64,000 nt of DNA from Oscillatoria sp. CS-180 (GTDB taxonomy: Bacteria > Cyanobacteriota > Cyanobacteriia > Phormidesmidales > Phormidesmidaceae): NCBI RefSeq assembly GCF_028330965.1, contig NZ_JAQMUB010000080.1:1-64000 (forward strand), given 5' to 3'. Position numbers and translations under genes: made by a program. The notes below the pieces were generated by a model. The model searched no databases, had not been told where the DNA came from, and worked only from the letters and a program-made list of their open reading frames with translations. Shown piece by piece: positions 36,801 to 44,575 of the stretch. Numbering within the stretch: position 1 is the first letter of the stretch; every line of letters starts with the position of its first letter.

Positions 36801-36976
36801 GCACCTGCATTGGAGGTTGCTACAATCTGGTCGTCAAGGTGTCCAAGATAGACCGAAGACTTAGGAGCTGTATCCCAATTCAGGCGACCGTCTGGACCAA
36901 CAGACTCGAAACGAGCAGCAGCAAAATGAGACGGATCGGCACCATCCGGGTGGATAAATATGACGTTGCTAGGCAT
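33836..36976 (-). CDS. Tandem alkaline-phosphatase-like protein with C-terminal DUF4114 domain
   Basis: Numbered from the frame's first Met at 37051, two alkaline-phosphatase-superfamily copies span about 29-470 and 488-925. Each has IFIHPDG (first metal Asp), VVATSNAGAVVHAYG (nucleophile Ser box), LEEE..DNF.NNNN and VxTAADS. Residues 935-1068 form a DUF4114 domain ending in DLSDNDFNDLVL, common in secreted cyanobacterial proteins. The usual zinc histidines are replaced in both copies (H331-like by Asn; H370-like by Ser). It resembles the atypical large PhoA of Synechococcus. The protein is very acidic with no signal peptide; type I export is inferred. ATG 36976 directly precedes the first domain. 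Confidence 0.75.
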   Translation of the reverse strand: MPSNVIFIHPDGADPSHFAAARFESVGPDGRLNWDTAPKSSVYLGHLDDQIVATSNAGAVVHAYGIKAVAPSYGFDENGEDYLSLAALQGQNVEGSADDATILEEAIAAGRPTAVINSGFVAEPGTGVFLADAVSRRDREGITAQIVESGVNVIMAAGEIDYLPVGTVGFFGEEGTREDGRNLIEEAEAEGYTVVYTREQLASLSSDTERVLGIFAADDTYNDVPEGRLIEEGFVDENGELITYGQSPLNTDPVTVAEMLQATLDLDVFSQEEEGFMIVLEEEGTDNFGNNNNARGAIDATLRADEAIGVAIDFIENVNPDTFVITAADSAGGSLEIDDRSGETVGTTFAQARLDENGEPTGDEIPYDGTTGSDTAPFVAQPDENGDVFEFGVLWAGLPDFAGSIVTKAWGEGADKLPATIDNTGIYRLMYENLFDVELDAPEGVPDDLDEREAPDPTADTGNVIFIHPDGTSPSHYAAARFASVGTDGRLNWDQMSDAGVYLGHIDDRVVATSNAGAVVHAYGVKPFAGSYGFDAPVDEGGEEIVSLSGKPDTIMQEAQEAGKAIGIINSGFIAEPGTGVFLADVDSRRDTEAITAEIIESGADVILGAGETDYLPVGTVGFFGEEGTREDGRNLIEEAEAMGYTVVFTKEQLMAVDTDETDMLLGIFGAEDTYNDTFEDNLRAQGLVDEEGDIILYGQPPLNPNPPTVAEMLEVALPILDKDEDGFFLVLEEEASDNFANNNNAVGTIEATLRADEAIGVALDFVDNTDPNTLVLTAADSDAGGLEVDDVPLGGFGDVPENTLRVQSELVSFGDAADGTPVEVDDVDGSNNGNFEPFVTGAPDADGDVFDFGVAWASLTDVNGAIVSKAYGLNADQLPATSDNTDMYRLMYETLFGVSPEEAAFSSEIIDLTGFDGEVSVNVTLEREALFDNLLKFYETDAQGTVGGLLPGEEGYEEAVAANLLDTELFVMNLTSTEAELTLMGGTFYAPALLIDGEMDNLATIGDVLTGRDRIKSDGTVWTFEDLSDNDFNDLVLTLNSAEAA

Positions 36977-37051
36977 AATTTTTAGCTGACAAATCAACAA
37001 CACACAAACGCATATCGAAAGTCTTTCAGTGTCATCAGAAGCGAAAAACAC

Positions 37052-37675
37052 TACAAAATCTCCTCGATGCTTGACCGTGGAAACCCTTAAATTTGACTTT
37101 CAGTATTGAGGTTTACAGCCTTAAATTATTTAAAGGATGTCTTTTAGTTAAGATGAAATTAATTTTTGGAAGTCTCTTTCAAAGCAGAGAGATTGATATG
37201 ACCCAATAGGAGGACAAATACTTTTCAAGAGCGGCCTCACTTGGGACGAGCCAATCTGACGAGCCAATCTATGGGAGCTTTTTAGATCACTTACAAGCGC
37301 AATATCAACCCTACGAGAGATTGACAATGCTAAGTCATCTCCGCAAGAGCTTGAAATATGCTAGTAATAGTCGAAAGGTATTTAGGTAGGTTTCAGCCCT
37401 GAGCTAACAAATTGAGGGCTGGTGCAGCAATGCCCATGCTATTGGGCTTCTAAAACAAGTTGATGACGTGCTCTAGCGGTCTGTCGGACTTGATAGTGTA
37501 GGTTGGCTTAACATTTGGGAAACCCAACAAAACCGTTTGCAGTGTTAGGTTATCTCCTTCGGAAAGGCTCCGCCAACACTTCGTTCTACCCAACCTACAC
37601 ACACTCCCATTTTTAGCTTTGACAAAGCACTAGGACTGACGTAAATCTTTGGCGCCAGCTAATCACTATGGCTAG
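37052..37675. other. Spacer containing a MITE-like element
   Basis: About 0.62 kb without a gene. A 13-bp direct duplication (GACGAGCCAATCT at 37245-37257 and 37258-37270) and the 105-bp element at 37496-37600 are the only structures seen. Confidence 0.5.
37496..37600. mobile_element. 105-bp MITE-like element with 11-bp terminal inverted repeats
   Basis: The ends GTGTAGGTTGG (37496-37506) and CCAACCTACAC (37590-37600) are perfect inverted repeats. Inside are a short palindrome TTGGGAAACCCAA and no ORF. Elements of this style, GTAGGTTGG...CCAACCTAC with internal AACCCAAC, are widespread in cyanobacterial genomes. The size is right for a non-autonomous miniature transposon moved by a transposase elsewhere. 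No clear target-site duplication was identified. Confidence 0.65.
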
Positions 37676-37888
37676 CTAAACAACACTATCAAACAAAGTA
37701 TCTAAATATATACGGGATGTTGTTTGATCTTTTTTCCCATTCTGCAATAAGAACAAAGATATGGCAGCTGAAAAAACGCGATCTTGATCCCAGCTTGGGT
37801 GGCCATCCAAGAACTCAAATAGTGACTTTTGCAAATCTTCAGGAATTTCAGACAAGATGCAAACGCGACGATACATAAATGCTTCCAA
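37676..37888 (-). CDS. DUF2811 family protein (cyanobacterial conserved)
   Basis: This 70-residue protein matches the small cyanobacterial DUF2811 family as I recall it. Blocks seen: ILSEIPEDLQKSLFEFLD, HPSWDQDRVFSAAISLFLLQNG and RIYLDTLF. It is soluble and helical, of unknown function; the layout (a short strand plus helices) is reminiscent of ribbon-helix-helix-sized proteins, but no DNA-binding claim is made. Met1 or Met5 could be the start. It sits about 500 bases from the DnaA-box cluster. Confidence 0.8.
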   Translation of the reverse strand: MEAFMYRRVCILSEIPEDLQKSLFEFLDGHPSWDQDRVFSAAISLFLLQNGKKDQTTSRIYLDTLFDSVV

Positions 37889-38387
37889 ATTAATTTCTAA
37901 ACGTTTCAGAGCTGTCTATAGCGATCCGATTTGGGCTTTAAATAGGGTCTTCCAAGGAAAACCCTTATTCAAAAAGCCTTCTACTCTCAGAAATCATCTG
38001 AGATGGCTAGATCTTGTGGAACTACAAGCTGGCACAAACTGATCCGCAGATCTTTGCGCTGAGCTTAAATATTCAATCCACAAAAAATTTTTATTCCGTA
38101 GCACCCTATTGATCGAAGAGGTAGCCGTATGAGATTGCGCTTATATCGGACAGTGTTGATATAAAACCCTTCTCAATAACGCCTCTTTCTCAGCATTAGA
38201 AGTAACGCTCAAAACGTTATCTCTGTCAGTCGCTACATTGTGCAGTAAGGGGGGTACGACCTGTCAATAAAACACCTGTATTGCTACTAGTTTAGATTCT
38301 CTTAAGACTTAACGATGTCAAGCAGATTAGAAAGCAATTTGCTTTGCATTTCTTTAAAAAATAGCGATCGCTCGTGACCAGTGAGGC
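37889..38387. other. Spacer on the left flank of the DnaA-box cluster
   Basis: No gene supported. The sequence is AT-rich just left of the DnaA boxes, including TTTCTTTAAAAAATA near 38350 and a small palindrome AAAGCAATTTGCTTT near 38330. A weak inverse-orientation DnaA-like 9-mer (CAATCCACA) lies at 38074-38082. Confidence 0.4.
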
Positions 38388-38504
38388 TGTGGAAATCAAC
38401 TTTTTCTAGTAGCCACAAATAGACAGAACTTCGACGCAAGGGTGTGGATAACCTGTGGAAAAGCCAGTAAATTTGTGGAAAAGCTGCTAATCGACTGTGG
38501 ACAA
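38388..38504 (-). other. Cluster of five DnaA-box-like 9-mers; candidate oriC or DnaA-binding locus
   Basis: On the plus strand the 9-mers are TGTGGAAAT (38388), TGTGGATAA (38443), TGTGGAAAA (38454), TGTGGAAAA (38474) and TGTGGACAA (38496), all in the same orientation. Read on the minus strand they are versions of TTWTCCACA. TTATCCACA is the consensus DnaA box, and TTTTCCACA is the form reported for cyanobacterial origins. Five in 117 bases is far above the scattered single matches elsewhere in the window. dnaA and dnaN are not visible nearby, so a titration or regulatory site is the alternative. Confidence 0.6.
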
Positions 38505-38650
38505 ATGACCGCTTGATGGGAAAGTTCCTTTTGTTCTAAGCGAAGACAATTTTGGTAGAATGATTGTAACGTTTTGTTGCTGTGACGGTTGGCAAGGTGG
38601 TACTGTTGGCAACTCTAGGATCCAAAAACGTTTTCTCTGAAGTCTCTGGA

Positions 38651-39376
38651 TTATGCAACGAGGGCGGCTAGTCCTAAATAACGGATCTCAGTAGGTGTGA
38701 CTTCAAAACGGCAGGGAAGGACCTCTAATCCCTGTGCGATCGCTTTGCGCAGCAGCGTTCCATAAACTGGATCAGCTTTGTCTCCAGGTGCAAACGTGAT
38801 GCAGTCTCCACGGTTGATGAAATAGAGCATAATGGCACGGGCATCTGGTAGAAGCGCAGTGAGTTCCTGTAAGTGCTTCTGTCCGCGAGTGGTAACCGTA
38901 TCAGGAAAAAGAGCCAGAGTTCCATCGGCCCAGGTGGTGTTCTTCACTTCGACATAGATCGGGCGCCCATCTTCACCTTTCAGCAAGAAATCGATGCGGC
39001 TTTTGCCCTCTTTGCCGTACTTCACTTCAGGTCGAATCTCACTGTAAGCTCCCAATTCTGAAATGACGTTGGCGGCTAACACTGATTTGACGACACGATT
39101 AGGTAAGGCCGTATTCGTTCCAACCCAAGTGGGAACGGTGTCATGAACTTCTGTCAGTTCCCAAGTGTAGGCTAGCTTGCGTTTGGGACTGGGATTGTGG
39201 GAAACCATCACTCGTCCATCTACGTGACAGACTCCTGTCATGGGGCCAGTGTTAGGGCAGTGGGCTGTAATAACTTCGCCGGAATCAAGTTCTATATCAG
39301 CTAAGAATCGCTTGTAGCGCTTCAGCAATTTACCGGGATAAAGCATCGGCAAAGCATACGACCAATTTTCTTTCAT
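38651..39376 (-). CDS. sfsA: DNA/RNA-binding nuclease-like protein SfsA
   Basis: SfsA (sugar fermentation stimulation protein) is a conserved nucleic-acid-binding protein with an OB-like N-terminus and a restriction-nuclease-like C-terminal fold. Motifs: LYPGKLLKRYKRFLADIEL, HCPNTGPMTG, the nuclease-like core GKEGKSRIDFLL followed by IYVEVKNTTW, FPDTVTTRGQKHL, and CITFAPGDKADPVYG. The 241-residue length is normal. ATG 39376. Monocistronic. The DnaA-box cluster lies about 150 bases beyond its 3' end. Confidence 0.9.
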   Translation of the reverse strand: MKENWSYALPMLYPGKLLKRYKRFLADIELDSGEVITAHCPNTGPMTGVCHVDGRVMVSHNPSPKRKLAYTWELTEVHDTVPTWVGTNTALPNRVVKSVLAANVISELGAYSEIRPEVKYGKEGKSRIDFLLKGEDGRPIYVEVKNTTWADGTLALFPDTVTTRGQKHLQELTALLPDARAIMLYFINRGDCITFAPGDKADPVYGTLLRKAIAQGLEVLPCRFEVTPTEIRYLGLAALVA

Positions 39377-39532
39377 GAAAGCCCTATTCTTACAGTCACT
39401 TGGCTAAAAATCACTTAGCCGCGCCTACCGCAAGCAATCAAGGCAGTCCCACAGCTTACGTAAGGCTGGTACGTCACCTTACACTTTGAGGCTTCGCGTT
39501 AATTCTGTCTATGACGATGACTACAACAGTTG

Positions 39533-40180
39533 CTACTGCAATAGCGCTTGCCAAGTTGCAGGACCCACTACGCCATCAGTAGCCAACTGCTCACTTCTTT
39601 GGAAGTCCATGACGGCTGTTTCAGTGGCAGGACCAAACACACCATCGATCGCTGCGGTATAAAATCCCCTCGCTTTCAGCGTCTCCTGCACACGGGTGAC
39701 GGCGGGTCCCCGCATACCCTGGCGCAAGGTCGGTAATTCAATGGGAGTTTCCTCTTCCTCTTTGGCCGTATCAGCTGCTTCTGCAGCGGTTTCTGGAACC
39801 TCCGGCGGGGTAAATTCAGTGGAGGGAGTGGGCAATAACTTCTCCCAGGTGGCAGGCCCAACTACCCCATCACTGGTGATACCAATATCAGTTTGAAAAG
39901 CCTGCACGGCTGCTTCTGTCGTGTCTTCGTAATTGCCGTCTATAGGATTGTTGAAATAGCCGAGTAGGGTCAGCAGAGCTTGTAATTCGGATACTGCGCT
40001 ACCCGTGCTACCGATACGTAAAGTAGGACGAACGGACGCTTGAGCAATTTCAGTTGTTGCTGCGATCGCTTTACTCAATGATGAGAGGGCAGCCGTCATA
40101 GAGGTTGTTGCTAGACACAGAAGAAGCGAACAGCCTAGCCATTTCCACTGCAACTTTCGGGGCATAAGAGCACGGTTCAT
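39533..40180 (-). CDS. Exported protein with two peptidoglycan-binding domains
   Basis: From ATG 40180 (215 aa) the protein has a signal peptide (basic MNRALMPRKLQWK, then hydrophobic to about 33, with a possible cleavage after residues near 40). Two PG_binding_1 repeats follow at about 56-116 and 152-214, each ending DGVVGPATW(E/Q)xLL, separated by a Pro/Glu-rich linker. No catalytic domain. It probably binds the wall in the periplasm. The frame upstream of 40180 extends to 40240 but that part lacks signal-peptide logic. It is similar in architecture to the repeats of the protein at 9735. Confidence 0.8.
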   Translation of the reverse strand: MNRALMPRKLQWKWLGCSLLLCLATTSMTAALSSLSKAIAATTEIAQASVRPTLRIGSTGSAVSELQALLTLLGYFNNPIDGNYEDTTEAAVQAFQTDIGITSDGVVGPATWEKLLPTPSTEFTPPEVPETAAEAADTAKEEEETPIELPTLRQGMRGPAVTRVQETLKARGFYTAAIDGVFGPATETAVMDFQRSEQLATDGVVGPATWQALLQ

Positions 40181-40316
40181 TGTTTCTAACTTCCTGATGA
40201 GACGGGGCAAGCGTGCAACACAGAGACAGGTCCTGTCCAATTGCTAGACAGCGCCGATACTATAGCAACAAATTCTTATAAAGTACCGTGGAGTTTGAGA
40301 GTAGGAAACGATTTCT

Positions 40317-41171
40317 ATGGTTTCTTTTCGAAGCAGTCAGTTCAGAGCCTTACTAGCAGGACTGATCATTGCAGATGCCATGAGCCATCAGCAGCTACGC
40401 TGTCTTGTTCCTCTCTTTGAGGAACAGTCTATTGACTTAGGGTCCAGTTCAATGTCATCTAATACGGCTATCGTCAGCGATCGCTGGTGCCATCGCATCG
40501 TTGATCAACTATCTTCATTCTCTAGCGCAAATACGAACAAACTCATCAGTCCTGTAGAATGTCAGACGCTTCAGCAACTGCCGCCTACAGACAATCCTCT
40601 AGAAAGCTTGTTAATAGGAATTCCTAAGGTCTTGGCCGAGCTTGATCCCACCATGACGCTGGCGCATCACGATTCTGCTGAGGGCGCGATCGCTCTAGCG
40701 TTTTACCAAGGCATGATGGCTTTGCTCGATCGGGATCTAAAACGGGTTGAACAACTTGAAGCAAGTATAACGACCACTGCAACGACGACGACCGAGCCGT
40801 TAACTCAGATGGTAGCCTTGGCCTTTGAGCACGTTCTATCTGCCGATGGAGATTTTATCCTTTCAGTTAGGCAAAGCTTATATTCAGCATCTCCCCTGCC
40901 AGGTCTGCCCATTCTCGCGGGTATCTTAAGTAGCTGTTGGACGGGCTTGAGCGGTCTTCCTTTAGCGGCCTATGCGGAGCTATACGTCACCAGTTCCTCG
41001 CTCCGTGGTTGGCTACAGCCTCGCTGGCGTTTGACTGAAGCAGCTACTTTAGAAGCGTGGGCCACTGGGCTATGGCAGCAGTGGTCTGGTAGCTTGACAT
41101 CAACGTCTTTTTCCTCGTTTGGAGTCGCTGTCCAACCTGTATCTATTTCATCCCCCGTCAAGAGCGGGTAA
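40317..41171 (+). CDS. ADP-ribosylglycohydrolase-like protein, apparently lacking metal-site Asp residues
   Basis: The N-terminus (FRALLAGLIIADAM) and the C-terminal half (GAIALAFYQGMMALL; FILSVRQSLYSASPLPGLPILAGILSSCW; GLSGLPLAAYAEL) follow the helical pattern of the ADP-ribosylglycohydrolase family common in cyanobacteria. The usual GDALG box reads ADAMS and no DxDT-type box is visible, so it may be inactive. Assignment is by pattern only. There is no signal peptide. ATG 40317 has AGGA upstream. It is divergent from the peptidoglycan-binding gene. Confidence 0.45.
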   Translation: MVSFRSSQFRALLAGLIIADAMSHQQLRCLVPLFEEQSIDLGSSSMSSNTAIVSDRWCHRIVDQLSSFSSANTNKLISPVECQTLQQLPPTDNPLESLLIGIPKVLAELDPTMTLAHHDSAEGAIALAFYQGMMALLDRDLKRVEQLEASITTTATTTTEPLTQMVALAFEHVLSADGDFILSVRQSLYSASPLPGLPILAGILSSCWTGLSGLPLAAYAELYVTSSSLRGWLQPRWRLTEAATLEAWATGLWQQWSGSLTSTSFSSFGVAVQPVSISSPVKSG

Positions 41172-41511
41172 CAACAAACTTCGGTAGCTAAATTTTGGTG
41201 CGTTTATAATGGCTGAACGACGTTGTATTCAGGTGCAAATCATCTTGACGTAATTATTCGACAGCTAGCTCCTCCTGATCCAGCAAAAACACTGTAGAAA
41301 AACTGACATTGCTTCCTCAATTGATACTGGTCTGCCTCAGTATCGGCGATTAGAACAATCGTCTATCGCAATTGCCGCAGAGTTACTCCTATTGAGCTTG
41401 CACCATGATGATCGAGAGCTTTTTCAATGGCACGCCAGTGACCGAATGTCCCTTTGAACGCGGATTGCAGCCTAGATTGGTGATGTGTTATTTGGGTCAC
41501 GCCTTGACAAG
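41172..41511. other. Spacer without recognised features
   Basis: About 0.34 kb between two plus-strand genes. A minus ORF at 41363-41569 overlaps the next gene's start and looks like a shadow. No hairpin terminator was seen. Confidence 0.4.
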
Positions 41512-44082
41512 ATGACCATGAAAAAGATTTGGCAGTGGATTCAAGGAAGAGACAATATGCTGCGGCCACTGGAGGACCAGGACACGCAGTTTAAGGCTGG
41601 CTATTCGCTTGAACCCCCTACATCCAAGCGAAACATTAAATATCTCCAGGAGCTTTCTCGTTCTTGGGATTGGCGTAAGCCACGTCGTTTTTTTGCACCT
41701 CAACTCCCGTTACCTCCGAGCGTTAAGCGAAATCGCCTTAAATCTTCACCTCGGCAGCGGGTGCGTCCTGCGATCGCGCTTTCCGTTTCCGTTCTAGCGC
41801 TGACTGCGGCCATGGGACAGCGTTACTATCGTCAGCCTGAATTGCAGGTAGGGACTGTTTCTCCAAAGACTGCGATCGCTCCCTACAGTGACGTTGTTGT
41901 GGACCAAGAGACCACTGAGGCTCAGCGGACAGCGGCTCGCAATGGTGCAATTCCAGTGCTTGTTCCTGACCCTGACATTAATCAGCAGGTACAGAATTCG
42001 CTCGATAGCTTATTCGAACAAGCCAACATTTTGCGGAAGCAAACCGGTGAGTTTCCGTTACTGCCCAGTAGTGAACTCTCCACAACAACTCAGACCTATC
42101 TCCGTGAGGCACCTACTGAAGAGTGGAGTGCAGTATGGTCAATCGTTACAGCTGTTGCTGTGGATGCATTGGAGACCGATAATGCTCAGACGTCTCTGAA
42201 TGCTTTGCTGACAGGGCGTGACGACTATCGCGAACTCAATACCCAGCAGCAAAGGGCTGCGAGGGAGCTCATTCGATATCAGCAATTGCAATCGCCAATG
42301 GACTTAGAGGGGTTGCAAATTATTATCGAATCGGCTCGAACTGATTTTCGTCGAGCGCTGACCGATCTGCGCCGTCTGACTCAGGCCGAACGGGGGTTGC
42401 CCTATGATCCGACGATGTTTCGCCTTTCGGAGAAAGACTGGAAAACGGTCCAGCAACAAGTGAGTCTTAATTTGGAACAAATGCTTCTGCAAGGGGTTGC
42501 AGAGGGTGTGCCAATGGACCTGCTTGAGATTGCTGTTGATAGTCGACTGCGGGGTGCTGTTTCAACAGAAGCCCACGGTTTGGCAAAAGAGCTGTTGGTT
42601 GCCGTTCTGGAACCTAATTTAGTCAAAGACCCTGAAAAAACGCGAGCTAAAGCAGAGGCCGCCGCCGATCAAGTGCCCGAGGTAACTATTCCCGTACAGA
42701 GTGGTGAGATTATCATTCGTCAGGGTGAAGAAATTGACCAGACGGCCTTTGTTTTGCTTGACCATTTCAACCTCAGTCAGCGTCGTTTGAATGTTTGGGG
42801 GCTCGTTGGCTATGGGGTCTTGATGTCGGGCGGGGTAGCCTTGTTTTTGCTAGTTGAACGAACCGTTCGTCCTGGTTTGCGCCGTCAAGATCATGTCCTG
42901 ATTTTGTGTATGCTGCTGGGTGTTTCAGGACTGAGCATACTAGGCTTCGCTGTGTATAGTTTGCCTGCGTTGGGACTACTGACGAGTAGCTTTTATGGTG
43001 CAACGTTAGGCTCGTCACTGGTCGGCTTGGTGGCCCTCTTACTGCCAATTGGGACTCGCATTAATACGATCCCTTTACTGGCAAGTGCAGCTGGAGGATT
43101 GGTCTGTAGTCTGGTTGCACCTCAGTTGAGATCGCGAGAAGAACTTGCACTTCTTGGCGGTATTGTGGGGGTCATTCAGGGCGCTGTTTATTTGGGTTTG
43201 ACCTGGCTCATGAGTCCGGTTTCTCTCACAACCTGGTACTTACCGCTCACGGGCGCAATTCTGCAAGGCTTCTATGGTGTTGTTTCCAGCGTAGTGGCGC
43301 TCGGCCTCAGCCCATACCTAGAGCACCTATTCGATCTAGTGACTCCCATTCGGTTGGCAGAACTCTCTAGCCCTAATCGCCCCATGTTGCAGCGATTGGC
43401 TTCCGAAGCACCGGGTACTTTTCAACACACGTTATTCGTCGCTTCCCTCGCGGAGGCCGCAGCACGAGCACTCTGCTGCAATGTAGAGTTAGTCAGAGCA
43501 GGGACGCTTTATCACGATATTGGGAAAATGCACGATCCGCTGGGATTTATTGAAAACCAAATGGGTGGACCCAACAAACATGACGAGATCAATGATCCTT
43601 GGGTTAGTGCAGACATCATCAAAAAGCACGTTAGCGAAGGGACGGTCATGGCGCGTCGATGCCGTTTGCCCAAAGCTGTAAGGGCCTTTATTCCAGAGCA
43701 CCAAGGCACAATGCAAATTAGCTTTTTCCATCACAAAGCTATGGAAATGGCGAAAGCGGAGCCTAATATCTCGGTTAAGGAAGAAGATTTCCGGTATCCT
43801 GGCCCTATTCCCCAGTCGCCAGAAACCGGAATTGTGATGCTGGCCGATTCCTGTGAAGCGGCTCTCCGTTCTCTCAAGGAAGCCTCTCCATCCGAAGCAT
43901 TGGCCATGGTTAACCGTATTCTCAAAGCGCGATGGCGTGATGGTCAGCTAGTCGATTCTGGTCTTACTCGCGAACACATGAGCATCATTGCCCAAGTCTT
44001 CGTTCAGGTTTGGCAGCAGTACAACCATAAACGTATCGCCTATCCTAAGAGCGTTTTGAATCCGGTGGCTGGCCGCTCTTAG
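41512..44082 (+). CDS. 7TM-HD family phosphodiesterase (PgpH/YqfF type, probable c-di-AMP phosphodiesterase)
   Basis: The layout is that of PgpH: a basic cytoplasmic N-terminus, a membrane segment near residue 90 (AIALSVSVLALTAAMG), a large extracytoplasmic 7TMR-HDED domain to about 430, seven membrane segments (about 435-640), and a cytoplasmic HD domain. The HD motifs are FQHTLFVASLAEAA, GTLYHDIGKMHDPLGFIENQ, EGTVMARRCRLPKAV and PEHQGT. PgpH enzymes hydrolyse cyclic di-AMP, which controls potassium and osmotic balance. ATG 41512 (MTMKK) is chosen over a GTG at 41485. A hairpin terminator lies about 100 bases downstream. Confidence 0.85.
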   Translation: MTMKKIWQWIQGRDNMLRPLEDQDTQFKAGYSLEPPTSKRNIKYLQELSRSWDWRKPRRFFAPQLPLPPSVKRNRLKSSPRQRVRPAIALSVSVLALTAAMGQRYYRQPELQVGTVSPKTAIAPYSDVVVDQETTEAQRTAARNGAIPVLVPDPDINQQVQNSLDSLFEQANILRKQTGEFPLLPSSELSTTTQTYLREAPTEEWSAVWSIVTAVAVDALETDNAQTSLNALLTGRDDYRELNTQQQRAARELIRYQQLQSPMDLEGLQIIIESARTDFRRALTDLRRLTQAERGLPYDPTMFRLSEKDWKTVQQQVSLNLEQMLLQGVAEGVPMDLLEIAVDSRLRGAVSTEAHGLAKELLVAVLEPNLVKDPEKTRAKAEAAADQVPEVTIPVQSGEIIIRQGEEIDQTAFVLLDHFNLSQRRLNVWGLVGYGVLMSGGVALFLLVERTVRPGLRRQDHVLILCMLLGVSGLSILGFAVYSLPALGLLTSSFYGATLGSSLVGLVALLLPIGTRINTIPLLASAAGGLVCSLVAPQLRSREELALLGGIVGVIQGAVYLGLTWLMSPVSLTTWYLPLTGAILQGFYGVVSSVVALGLSPYLEHLFDLVTPIRLAELSSPNRPMLQRLASEAPGTFQHTLFVASLAEAAARALCCNVELVRAGTLYHDIGKMHDPLGFIENQMGGPNKHDEINDPWVSADIIKKHVSEGTVMARRCRLPKAVRAFIPEHQGTMQISFFHHKAMEMAKAEPNISVKEEDFRYPGPIPQSPETGIVMLADSCEAALRSLKEASPSEALAMVNRILKARWRDGQLVDSGLTREHMSIIAQVFVQVWQQYNHKRIAYPKSVLNPVAGRS

Positions 44083-44179
44083 AGCGATCGCTTAGAACGC
44101 TTAAATAACCAAGAGCCGCACGTAGAACAATGAACCAGCCCCTTACTCAGAGCAAGTTCCGGCGGTTTCAACAAGTTTG

Positions 44180-44212
44180 TCCTAGCCAGGTCGCCAAGCC
44201 GCTAGGATTTTT
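44180..44212 (+). terminator. Probable intrinsic terminator after the HD phosphodiesterase
   Basis: TCCTAGC (44180-44186) pairs with GCTAGGA (44201-44207) around a 14-base loop and is followed by TTTTT. The stem is only 7 bp, so efficiency may be modest. It separates the phosphodiesterase gene from the truncated GNAT gene. Confidence 0.55.
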
Positions 44213-44257
44213 GCAGCATAGAGTGCTCCTGGCTTCATTGCGCGACAGGAGGAAGAA

Positions 44258-44560
44258 ATGCGATTGAAGACTGATCGGCTCTTGATTCGAGATTGGCGGC
44301 CAGCAGAGGATGCAGAAGCTGCGATCGCCATTTACGGCACTTCCGAGGTGACTCAATGGATCGGCGATCAGTCCACTGACAACACCATCGCGGCAGTGCA
44401 GGCTAGATTACAGCGATACTGCGATCGCAGTTCCATCACGCCGGGACTGGGCTGCTGGGCTGTCACCGCTCAGAGCATTCCAATCGGTACGCTTCTACTG
44501 GTTCCTTTGCCGGGACGAGACAATCGTCCCAGTGGCAGAATCGAGATTGGCTGGCATTGA
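44258..44560 (+). pseudogene. Truncated GNAT (RimJ/RimL-like) acetyltransferase
   Basis: The 100-residue product starts like a RimJ/RimL-type acetyltransferase (TDRLLIRDWRPAEDAEAAIAIYG) and reaches the middle strand (RIEIGWH), where the frame stops. The acetyl-CoA loop that normally follows (about 70-90 more residues) is missing. The gene runs into the 3' end of the convergent permease gene 15 bases later, so the missing half is not hidden in another frame. AGGAGGA lies five bases before the ATG. A deletion or recombination junction is inferred. Confidence 0.7.
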
Positions 44561-44575
44561 TTCAAATGCATGCCG

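Noticed and set aside
37245-37270. 13-bp exact tandem duplication
   Set aside because: Only two copies; too short to call a functional repeat or CRISPR-like array.
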